This document shows positions 38,101 through 50,100 of a stretch of DNA of 64,000 bases, in pieces; positions within the stretch are counted from its first letter, which is position 1; each line of letters opens with the position of its first letter. A program made the translations under genes and the position numbers. The notes under the pieces are model-generated. The model saw only the letters and a program-made list of their open reading frames with translations, was not told the DNA's origin and did no database searches. This DNA comes from Melanocharis versteri (Eukaryota > Chordata > Aves > Passeriformes > Melanocharitidae), in the NCBI GenBank assembly GCA_013397845.1, contig VZTG01010716.1, forward strand, positions 497,745 to 561,744, read 5' to 3'.

Positions 38101-41100
38101 GTGTTGGGAATACTCAACACAAGTTTCTAAGGGGAAAATTTGGCCCTAAATACTTGATATTTCACTCCTCAACATTCTGAGAAAGACGAATAAATGATCA
38201 AAAGTTAGGTCAGAAAAGCTGTTTTAAATGTCTTTTCAAGGACAACCTTCAATAACTGATAGAAATTCATCGTAGTATCATAATCAAGAAAATGGCTGCT
38301 TTTTTTTTCCCCTGCTCCAGACGCTGTTTAAATATCTGTGTTGTACAAGAGTCTGGTATGCAGACCACTTCTCTGAGCTGTCTGGGAGCCTCTGTCCCTT
38401 CCAGGGAGAATAGGGGAGAGGTTGCACATCTGGGCTGAGAGGTTGTGTGTGCTAAAGGCTTTGTCAGCTGTGTCAGAAGTTCCTCACTTCCATTCTATTT
38501 TAATCCTTAACTTATGTCTAAGTCCCGTGTGGAGAAACAGTATTTTTTTTCAGTGCTGATGGCTTTGAGTTCTCAGGTTTGTCAGAGAGTGAAAATGTCA
38601 ATTTTCATGACTGGTTATCAAAAATTCCTTCCTTACAACGTCTGGATCTTAAACTACCTCAAAATAGGGCTTGATTCTTTAGAATGGGTTTTTTTAAAAA
38701 TTAACAATATTGTGGAATTGGCAGTTCTGTGGCCACAATAACTGATTGCAGTTGTAGCTTTGAGATAAATGAGCAGCTGCAGTGGGGTTTTGGGGCGTGC
38801 TGGGCTGTTCCTTTACTCCACTCATCTCCCTGCCTGTGGCTGTAGTATCTTGTCATGGAATCACAGAAAAGTTCACCTTGGGATGGACCTGAGGCAGTTT
38901 CTAGTCCGACTTTTTTTTTTTTTTTTTGAGTCCAGCCCAGTTCCTCAGGGCATTGTCTGGGCTGGTCCTGGAGCCCTCCGGGGCTGGAGGCTGCACAGCC
39001 TCCCTGGGAAATCTCCTCCAGTGCTGCTGGCGTTCCCACTGACAGCTCCCTTCCCTGAAAAAGGGCTGCAGGATCTGCTCTGCCAGGTCTCCTGCGAGAT
39101 GTGAATAGAAAGTGGCTGTTCAGCAAGGAAAGAAATCAGTTTATTTCGTGGTTTTGTGCAGGGCTGGAAAGCTGCAGAGTGTCAAAGTGGACACGTTGCT
39201 GCTGTGAGGAGCAGAGGTGGCAGGGGATGTGGTTAAAGGGGCTACAGCTCTGCAGGACAGATCTGATAAGGCTGAGAGGACATGCTCCTTCCTCTTCCTT
39301 TAGGCTGTTTCCTTTAATTGTGTCTCATTCTTTACGAAATTTCTTTATTCTTACAGTGTGTGAAGCAAAAGGACTTTTTATATAGAAGCCTGAGGGTTTC
39401 GGTTCTAGCTGTGGAAAAAGCTGGCATGAAATTTGAGTTACAGAGCTCACTGAGCCTTATAATCCATGTTCCTTTTGGTATTTCCCTTCCGAACTAGAGT
39501 GTGGATTGTAACAGTCTAGAATCTTGAAATTAAAGCTCCTGAGATGCAGTTTGCTGTAAAGAAGCATTTGCTGGTTCTTCCCTTGGGAAGGGGGAGGGAG
39601 AAAAGAGGGAAATAAAAAGTTCCTACCATGATACAGATGATTAATGAAATGAAGAAAATACCTGGAAGTTCGTAGTGGAACTAATGGACTGATCCAGAGC
39701 TGGTTGACTTCATTCCTGCTCCTGTTAATGGGGAGATCTTATTTACCGTAAAATGGACCCATAATTGGGAAGTTTCACACTTTAACTCCAAGACAGGCTA
39801 AAATTAAATGACCAGGGAAAGCCAAGCCTGCTGTTGGAATGGACACTTCCCTCTGTTGTCTCTGCTCCCACAGGACTTGCAAAGGATTCAGCTCTGTGGC
39901 TTCTTTTGTCTGTCTTTTCTAACATCACTTTTAAAATCTGATAAGAGGACAATGGGTTTAATTGTATGTTCTATAGAAGAACTTCAGGTTTTCTGACCTG
40001 AACTAACTGGAGTTACTCATGTCTGAGTTTATGAAGTCCCCAAGATGAGCATCCTCCTGATTATCTCTGGATTGCAGCATCACCCCTTAACCTTAACATG
40101 CAACCACCCTCAAGAATATGTTCTCCTCTAGATGTGGAAATAAATCCCTCACAATCTGTGTCCTGCATTCTCATCCTCAGAATGGCCAGTAGAAGAATCC
40201 ACCTGTAGATTTAATTTCTTGTTGACTCGAGATTTGTCTGTGATATTTACTGTTGTTCATCGTTGCCTACAAATATTCTGAATATTGAAGTCTGACCAAT
40301 TTCAAGCCCTCAGATCTCCAGCACAGAGTGTTTAATGAGGCTTTGTGGGTGCTCCTCTCTTTTTTCCACAGCTCTTCGGAGAAGCCCAGGCTGTTTTATT
40401 GCTGTTTGGTTGCCTTCATATTGTCCTTTTTAAAACTGTTTTCATGTTCAACATCGGCGTCCTTTTCTCTTGCAACTTTTCCATGATTACCCAATTCGTT
40501 TTCCAGAATTTAATGTCTCAGAAAACCCAGACTTCTCATGAAGTGAAACTTATTTAGAATCTGGAATGTCTGTCCTATGCTCTGTTGGGTGTAAATCCCT
40601 TTTTTCATCAGACAGTGCTTGCTTAGTTCTGCCACCATCCATCCCTTCACTGCTTTCAGTAATCCTTGAAAACTTTCCAGCTTCCTCTTCTGGGGGTCTG
40701 ATTTCCCAGACTGGACCTTTTTTTCCCAGATTTTTGGATGATAAGGAAGTCTAATCCTTACCCCTCACACCCTCTGCTCTGCAGACATCAAGAAGGAAAT
40801 ATCCCCTTTTAGTTTGCCCCTTGTTTGCATGTAACTGCAAGTATTTTGGAGAAAGCTGGGACAAAGATCCATGAGCTGCTATCACAATATTCCTGCTTGT
40901 AACTTACTCGTGGGATCTGCTGCCTTTGATGTTTTGGGGAGGGTTGAGCAGTGGTTTTTGGTCACTGAGTGCTGAACCATTTGCAGGGATGTGTTGTGAC
41001 CTCCCAGCCTTAGGGACCTCTCTGACTTCTTTGCAGCTGCTCCCCTGCAGTCAATGCGTTATTCCAAGGAGTTAATAATTCCTCCCAGTGCTCTGAAATC

Positions 41101-44100
41101 CTGGAATCCATTGCCTGACCACAAATGGTCATTCTCCCATAAGTTGTGTTTGATTCCATTGTGTTGTGACAGACAGCCAGAAGAAACAAAATACTGTGCA
41201 GCTCATTTTTAACATAACTCGGATTTTTACATAAAGAGGGGCACTGTCTTTGTAGGCAGCTCTTTAAATGTTAAGGAATCTATAATTTTGGTGATCTAAA
41301 TGGTGGCTTCATACATAGTCTTCAATCTTTAGGGGGAAAAAAATGTTCTCCTCTTGAGATGGTTATCTGGATAATTCAACTTTTTTAATATAGCAGTAGT
41401 GGAAATAATGCTCATCTTTGTGTTAAATCTGCCAATATTACCAAGGTATTTGTAAAGTGCTTGAGGTATTTACAGCAGAAAAGAAATGGGAGAGAAGTTT
41501 TTCCAGGCCTCAAGTCCCTGGAATCTGGATCATGCTTTTCAGAGGTTGAGCTGGGATGTGATGGGAGCCGTTGGTTTCTCGGTGCTCCTAAAATCTGATT
41601 GCAACTGTTCGAAAATGAACTGTCACATTGCATAATCAGTTCAGAGAACAGAGCTGGGGAAGTGTTACAGGTTCTTCCTGTGGGATTCAGTCCAACTCTG
41701 ATTATTCAGAGCTCTTTAGATACCTCCAGCTACTCCTGTGGATCAATCAACCAGCTCTGCACTTGCAGAGCAAGAAAAAAGAGGCTTCACAATTTCACTG
41801 GGAACAACTAATTGTGACTGTTCTGTTACAGAGAGAAAAGAGGAAAAAATTATTTATTAAAATTATTTTTTTTTCCTCGAGCTTGTTAGTTAAGTCTGGT
41901 GAGGTGCTTGTTCTTCCCTCACATTCAGAGGAGCTCACCAACTTTACAGTGAAAGGAGAAAGAAGAGAGAGATTGAATTAAAAATGGAAACCAAATAAAA
42001 CAGAGGGATGCGGCAAAGCCTTGGAACTTAGACAAGGTTGTCCATTCTCTCTTTCAGGAAGGACTTTTCCAGGGATAAAAGGTCCACATTTACACAGAGC
42101 TGCTCCTCAGGGCCTACTTAAAGGAGGAGCACTGTGGCAGAACATGTAAATTCTCTTTACCATCCCTTTAGCTTTGGAAGTTTGGGAGGGTTTTTTGTCC
42201 TGTGGAGCCACTGGGGTCGAGCAAATGGTGAAAAATTCCCTTTTCCCGAGGCTGAGCAGATCCAGGACAATTCCCCCCACCCCGAGCTGCCAGCTGGGCC
42301 TGGGGAATCATCCCTGACCTTTCCGTGCCTCTTGTTCCAGCCCAGTTCCTGGGATCTGATGATTAACCCAATGAAGTCATGTTTAATCATTTAACCTTCC
42401 TCTGCCTGCACTGGGGCACTCACAGGAAATCTATTTCCAAACCCCCAAAAAAATAAATCATCTCTGAAAGGGACACAGTGAGCTAAAGCATCCTGAAATG
42501 TTATAAAGAATGAATCACAATTAGCTGAGAGGCCAGTCCAGTCTAGAAACTTTAATTTGGGGGGAAAATGGTTTGCCTGTAAGTAGTTGAACTTTTATCT
42601 TTTTTCATATATATATATAAATAATAATATCTTTAAAGCAGTAAGTTACTTTCTTTTATTTCAAATGCTTAAAAAAATAGAGAAAAGATTCTTCCCCGTG
42701 CAGGCTTTAGAAAAGAAAAAAAAAAAAATTGTGTTGTGAAATAGGTAAAAGTTGTGAAACTGGGGATTGTATTCTCGGAGAAATGAAACTTTTAAGGCTT
42801 TTTTATTGTTGCAGATGTCGCAAAGATTTGTCAAACAAAATTTAAGGAAGGAACCAAAGAGAAATAGTTCTGAACTTGTTTTCACAGAGTAAATGTTGAG
42901 GCTGGAATTCATAGTTTTGTTGCAACCCTGGTAGGTTTATTTCCCTGCAAATTATTCATAGCTGTGATTACATTAGATCATAGAAAATAGGTAAAAAAAA
43001 AATCTTGAATTTGTCTTTGGGCTTATTTAGAAAGATTGGAAAAAAGGGAGACAAATGACAAGTTCTTGAGTGAAATTTTTGGAATTTAAAATTTTGCTTT
43101 TCATGAAGTACTTTGTGATAGGCAATGTAAAACCAAAATTTAACAAAGAAACAAGCTGAGTAATAACTTTAAAAAATAAAGTTATGAATTAATAAGGTGA
43201 GAAAAATTGCTCCAACATTGGTTTCGGTTTGGGGTTGTTTTTTTTGAGAAAAACTTGTTAAACTTCTTTTAAAGACCTTCGTCATTAGGTTTTTAATGTT
43301 TTATATGTTTTTAGCTGGAGGGGAAATATTAATTTCAAGGCAACCTTGAATTTTGCAGCAGTTGAGAAATGTGGGTGAGGGAAGCTGGTTCTTTCTAAGA
43401 AATTTGGTTTAAAATGGTGCACTGTGCTTTACCCTAATACAGTCAATTTATATAGAATTACAATAATATATTTTATTAAAGCAGCTGTGCTGCAAATACT
43501 ACTTTATAGGTCATTTGCTAGAGAGTTTATTTCCAATTCCAGCTTGTGAAAGTGAATACAACAGTGCATTAGCAACACAGTAAAAGATAATGGGGGAATA
43601 AATTAAAATCAGAATAGAAACAACTTCCATGCAAATAAATCAAGGAGCCATTGGAATAATTGTCTTGGAGTGTTTTATTTTAAAGATACTTTGCCATTAG
43701 ATTTATGGAGCTGCGAGGAAAAAATATTTATTGGCTTATAAATGTGAAAATATTGCTCCAACCCCGTGAGCTTTGGGAAATGGGGGAGAAAATAGGAACT
43801 GAAAATGTCCTGGTCACACAGAAATCCCTGAGGAGGGAACTATTTCAGGACACCTTTCCCAAGGACAAAATCTAGTTTAGCACTTTTTGGTGTTAAATTA
43901 ATTGGTAAAGAAGTCCTGAAGATTGATTTTTCACTCGTGTGCTTGGCTGGGGAGTTGTTGTTTTCCTTGGGGAAAATCCTGGGTATTTTATTCCCTCCAT
44001 CCCAAATCCTGAGGGTCCCACTGGATCTGGGATCCCCTTTTTGGGTTCTGTTTCCTTGGAAATGACCACGAGGGAATTGGGGCTGGAGCAGGAGCTGCCC

Positions 44101-47100
44101 TGGATGTCGCAAGATTTTTGGGCTTGGTCGTCTGAATTGTTGTGTTTTGTTGTTTATAACAATTTGTGTCAAAATTTGCTCTTTTAATGAAAAAAAAAAA
44201 ACATGAAAAAATTAATTTTACTTTCCAGATTGTTTCCTACCAGAATAAGCTCAATTTAATCCCTCGTGTTCTGTGAGGATCCTACGAGTTCAGTGGGAAA
44301 ATATCAGGGAAAATTTTCATTAAAAGAGTGAATATTTGATCTCTTCCATTTTGTAATCACGAGCCCAAGATGTAACTCCTGGTCAAAATGTGCAGATTCA
44401 CCTTTATGGGATATTCTAGGGGGTTTTTGTGTTCCCCTGTGGTTAAAAATGTCCCACTGTAAGATTTAGGAAATCTCATTTCTTTGGCATTTTTCTTTCA
44501 GTTTTAATGTGAGTTATTTTTCCAGGCATTAAATACAATAAATAGAATTATTCTGACTTCAGTAAGAATTGGTTTTTGTTTCGTTTTGTTTTATTTTTAA
44601 ATTGAGAATTTAAAACTGTTTGAAAGCAAGTTTCTACTTTAAAAAGGGGTGTAAAAAGAAGCAAATGGTCTCATCACAGATTTATTATTTTTTGATCTGC
44701 CATAGAAAATTTTGTCAATTCTACAGCTCAAAATTTAAATAATATGCAAGAGCACTGTCAAATAATTATAGTTTTCTTGCATTGGTGTGTAGTATTTAAG
44801 GTTTCAACAGAACTTTAACAAAGTTAAAATTGCATAAATGTAATTTTTCTGGATTACCCTGCAGTTGCTTTAATCAATAATTAATGATATTCTAAATTCT
44901 ACAATTCAGTAGTAAAGGGTGGAATTCAAAATACCATTAATTATTGATTAAATCCTTTCCTTGTGTAATTTATTGCATTGCTCCTGGTAAATCAGGATTT
45001 TATTGCTTATTTGTAGGTTTTTAAAAAGGAATGAATAATTATTTTAAAATGTTTGCCATTCCCAAGGATTCCCAGCTTTCTGGAACTGTTGTGGCCAAGG
45101 CTGAGTAGGGAGCACTGACCTTGCTTTTATTTTTCTGGACAGTTTTGCTTCAAAAGAATTTTATCTCCTGTAAATTCACATCTCACATTCAAACAAACTG
45201 CTTGTGAGAATCTTGATTTTTGCTTTTTATAGTGTTTCCTGGGTGTTTGGCAAATTTTGAGCCTCAGGAGTAAGGATTGATCACAAAATAAAAGGAGGCA
45301 GCTTTGTTCAGAGCAGCTCCAGTCACAGGGGCTGCACCTTCCCTGCTTTTAAAGTAATTTAGGCTCAGCTTTCTGGGTTTTAATGAATTTTACAAGTCTG
45401 TTGTAGGCAGTGCCTGGAATTGGCTATTTTGATTAAGATCCTGGGTTTGGGAGAACAGATCTGAGGATATAATGGGATTATTGTGCTCTTTCTGTTCTCA
45501 GAAAGTACCTTTTTACCACTGGAAATGGCATTGGAGGAATTAATTCCCTCTGCTTGTTGAAGGAATAAGGTATAAGCAGCACTGGCATTCCAAAGATATG
45601 GGGAAATAAATACTGGAAAACCTGTTTCCATAGCAGTGGGAGCTTAGTGCCACTCGCAGGGTTTGGAAAAAACAAAACTCAGTGCATGTGGGTGGTCAGA
45701 TTTCCACCCCGAGCACCACGGTTGTCCCTCTAAACCCAGGGTTTCAAACGGGCCTTTCTGGTTTAAAAGTTCTCTCAGTTCCTCGTTAGGAAATCCTGGA
45801 AGTCACACACGTTCTGAGCTCTGCTCAGGTGGGGTTTTCCTCGTGAGTAACTTTGTTTTCCTGTTTTTGCAGGACTTTGCTTCCCGGGCTAAACTGGCTG
45901 TGCAGAACCTGGTGCAGAAGGTTGGGTTCTTTGGGATCCTGGCCTGTGCCTCGGTGAGTTTTTCCCAGGAAAAGGGGGATTTAGGGGCACAAACTGCAGC
46001 TTGGATGTCTTGCCATGGAATTCATTTTTGTCTGCAGTTTCTGTGATCTCTGTGGTGCTCAGGGAAACAAAATCTGCTGGAATTGTGTTATGATTTCTTT
46101 AGGTGTTGATGTATTGTATCTGACATTCTTGACATCCTCAAATCCAGTGGTGTGCATGGATTGGAGAGTGGAAAACCATCTGCAGAAATCCTGGTTAGGG
46201 TGTCCATCCCCTGCAATCCTCCCAAATCTGCTCTTTGGGTCATTAGGAACCAGAAAAAGGAAGCAAATTTCAGTCATGGCTGTGGAGCTACAAACTGCTC
46301 GTGGCTTTTTTAATCTAGAGGTGAAAGGAGCATCTCCAGTGATGCTGTTTGAGGTTTTGAGTAGGATAATGCTCTTCTTTCAGAATTTAAAAAAAAATAT
46401 ATTGGAGGTTTAAATCTCTCTCTGGAACTGGTAGGAATGGTGTGCCTTGTTCTTCATCCCACACACAAACTGTGGGATGTGATTGCAGTGAAGGGGGGAA
46501 GCGTGGGACCCCCCCCCAATCCCATTTTTCTGGAATAACCACAGCATCACCCAGCTGCTGAGGCTTTCACTCCACACTTGTCCAGCATCTCTTGGTTTCC
46601 TAAACTGTAAAGATGACACAGCCAAGTGCTTGCTCAAATGTGGGTAACCTGTGTTAGAATTAATCTGATTAGAGTTGCTGACATAAAGCTCCTGCTCACT
46701 AATCCTTTGAAATGTCTTAATGTTTAGAGTGGAGTCGTAGCCTAAAAGCTGCTCCTTAAATCTTCCCAGCCAGGGAGCTCTCAGGAGCTGCTCCTGCTCT
46801 GACTCAGTGTCCTGGGGGACATCCCTGCCCAGCTATTCCCTGTCTTTGTCACCACCACAGCTTGGAGGTGGCAGGGACGAGTGGCTGGGCAAGGTGGAGG
46901 AGTGGAGAGCAGGAGGAAGGAGCTGGTAAACACGAGAGGTGACTGTAAACACCCCGGAGTTCCTGCTCAGTAACATTAAACATTTGCTTAACTTCTTCCC
47001 CACTTTGCTGCCCGGGCCTTGCTCGGGCCCTGAGCTGCAGCTGGGCTGGGGGAGGGATGAGGACCCACTGGGGGCGTTGGAAATGTGCTCACACAACCAC

Positions 47101-50100
47101 TGCAGGAGAGAGGGAGGGGTGGAAGGTGCCAGAGGTTTTGAAAATCAGGGATGCAGAGCTGTCCCTCTGTGTGGCACCTCTGGGTGAGGAAGGGGAAGGA
47201 CAGCAGCACCCCACGTGTGCCCCTTGCATTTGGCTGTGCCCCCACGAGCCCAGGGCTTTGACTCAGGGCTTCTCTGGCCTCTCTGTGCTCTGCCAGGTGT
47301 CTCCTCTGCTTGCCTCCCTCATAGTTATGATCTTACTTCTGGATTTTAGGCAGTGTTTTATTTGATGTGTTTTTTGTGAGTGGAGGACTGGCTGGTGAAG
47401 TGGTAACGACTGTCCCAGCTGTGGGTCCTTGTCTCTCAAGTGGTGGCTTATAAATGCTGCATGAAAACACCATCAAATGGAAATGAAAAGTCTGCAAGTT
47501 TATCCAGTGAAGTCAACTGACTGTCATGTTGTTTAGTGGCAATAAGGAAGTCAGGATTGTCTGGAGTTTATTTCTATATAAAGGCAGCTCTGGGGAAGGA
47601 ACAAAGCAAGAAACAGCCCCAAAGTTCCTTGCTGTGACTTGTGAGAATTTGCCCTCTTGTCTTTGTGGGCTTTTTTTGGGCAACTTTCAGTAACAAGCAC
47701 AGGGCAAACCTCACCAGCTGCTCAGACACCCTCCTGGGGACGTGCTGAGTAACTTCTGACTGTGGTGTGCTCAGAGGCACCCACAGCACCCCTGCCCCAA
47801 ACTCTGCAGGGATTAAAACGTTCTGTGAACCGACAGAAAACCCTCAGAGCAACCAGCCAAGAACAGCCTGGAGACCTGGAGCAGCCTTGGCTCCCAGGAG
47901 CCAAATGCTGTGGCTGGAGTCAATAATTGACCAGCTCCTGTGCCCAGAGCAGCTGTCCCAGGTCGGGAGGGAGCTGCTGCAGCGAGGTGGAGCCAGCCCA
48001 GGGACCGTTCTGGGCCGTGATTAGAGCCCGGTTCAGATTTCTTCCCCTGCAGGTGCTCTTGTGGCTGCTCATAAATGTGAATTGCTGCTCTCCAACAGCC
48101 CAGTCTAGCCCTTTCTCACAGATCGCAGGCTTGGTGGCAGTGTCCTTCATTCCTTCCCAATCTGCACTCTTCATTTCTTTATTGATGTCACAGAACACCA
48201 GCAGTGCTGCAGTTTGTCACCCCAGTACCACGCAGGGGAGTGACCCTGCTCAGACACTGCCCCTGTGCTCCAGGCGGAGAGGGAAAGGTTGGAATTCGGA
48301 TACTTTCTTGGTTTCATTTCAAAAATATTTTACAGATAGTATCACAATACCAAAAGTCAGGCCAGCAGTTTAATAATAATAAAAAATTCTTTTAATTTTA
48401 AATGAAATGCATATGCTTAATAAAATCTAATCAGTGCTTTTAAAGTGGATACATATGACTATAAATGCCAGTTTTTAATGTAGCTTCTCAGCTGGAAATC
48501 ACTGGGGATCAGTTGGAACACTGGCTTCCAAGAGTGATGTGCTTGTCAGAGAGAAAATTTGATAAATCACTCAAAATGGCTTTGCTGTGGTTTCTGTGCA
48601 TTTCACATGGAAAACTTTTCACTGGATTTTTTCAGGATGCAGGGGTGAGGAGGGACCATGAGAATGGAATTGTCTGGGATGTTGTCTAGCTGAATCCCAG
48701 ACACTTAACTTATGTGGTGCGACATCAACATTTCTGTAATTATTAAGACACAAGAGTTTTGTATCAAGCTGAAGAAGGGAAAACTGTTCATTTTTCAAAA
48801 TTCCAAAGTCTGTCGTGCTCCTGTCCATCCAATGTGTGCTGCAATTCACAAACCTCTTTCCCTTGCACTCCACAGATCCCAAACCCCCTGTTTGACCTGG
48901 CTGGGATAACCTGTGGCCACTTTCTGGTTCCCTTCTGGACCTTCTTCGGTGCAACCCTGATTGGAAAAGCCGTGATTAAAATGCACATCCAGGCAAGTCC
49001 TGCCCCTCCCTCGGGGCTTGGAGAGGGTGAAACCTTTGATTTTTTTTCCCTGCCTCTTCCACTGGGTTACTTGGGAATGAATCCTGGAGTCTCCTTGCCC
49101 GACCTGAAGGAATGGAAATTAATTTGGTGCGAGGGATTTACAATAAAGGAGCTGCTGGGCTCCTCCAAACTGAGGCAAGTGAGTAATTTATAGCTGCTGA
49201 CCCGCTCAGGAAATTGGTGGTTAGCCAAGGTATTTACCTAGGCCTGTACCAGACTGCCAGGGCTCCCACTCACGGTGAACTCGCCTTTTTGGTAACACAT
49301 TTGCACTTTGAAATGCCCTTTTTAGCTCAGTGAGAAAACCCCAGTGAGCCCTGCGGGGCTGGGCCAGCCCAGCCCGGGCGGATTTGCCGCAGTTTTGGGG
49401 CCAGGGCAGCGATTTTTGGTGTCCCAGGTCATTTGGAAAGGGCCTGGCTTTGGTGGGCCCTGCTTTTCCTGCTCGCTCAGGGCCGTGCCAGATGTGCTGA
49501 GTTTGACAATGCAGTTGTTTTCACAAAACGTTGAGTTTTGCTTGTAAATGCGTCACCCTGGTCCAAGGAGAAATGAAGTTTTGATTCCCTGGAGGATTTT
49601 CTGGTGTGGTCAGGGCTGTATCATGGACTACGTCGCTCTGTTTGGGATGTTTTCAGCTGAGTTTGGGTTTTTGCAGTGCCTGTGCCTCTGTTGTTTGGAA
49701 ATCTCTGCTGTGACTCCCATCAAAATAGCAGAAGCTTTTAGTATAAAATAATTCATGTTACAGCCTCATCAAGCTGTTTTAAAATCTTTGTTTTGCCCTA
49801 TTTTTCTTCCCATCATTTTTCAAACGGTTGAACAGAAAACAATAAATAGATTTGGAAATCCTTCCCTTTCCTGGGATAGAACAGCTTTTTCTCCACACTT
49901 ATTTTTGTATAATCTGAATTTTCTTCTGCTTTTAAATCCGTGTGTTGCTAAGATGTGCTCTGGCAGCATAGAAAAGTGAAATAATATTAGATCAATATTC
50001 CTTTTATTATTTTAATTGCCTCGTTCAGCTACCACAGTGTTTGCTGTGTAATTTATAGTGCTCCATGCTCAGATCCCATGTAAGTGAAAAAACATTTCCC

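Larger units (their letters stand above)
32982..45872 (+). other. VMP1: VMP1 intron 7 (longest)
   Basis: The intron is 12.9 kb. It holds a CpG/homeodomain motif cluster (36800-36990), a CR1 fragment (38854-39105), a TA repeat (42607-42620), a 9-bp hairpin (43163-43185) and an 84-base inverted repeat (44869-44952). From about 42500 to 45300 it is strongly AT-rich. No gene is seen inside. Confidence 0.6.
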
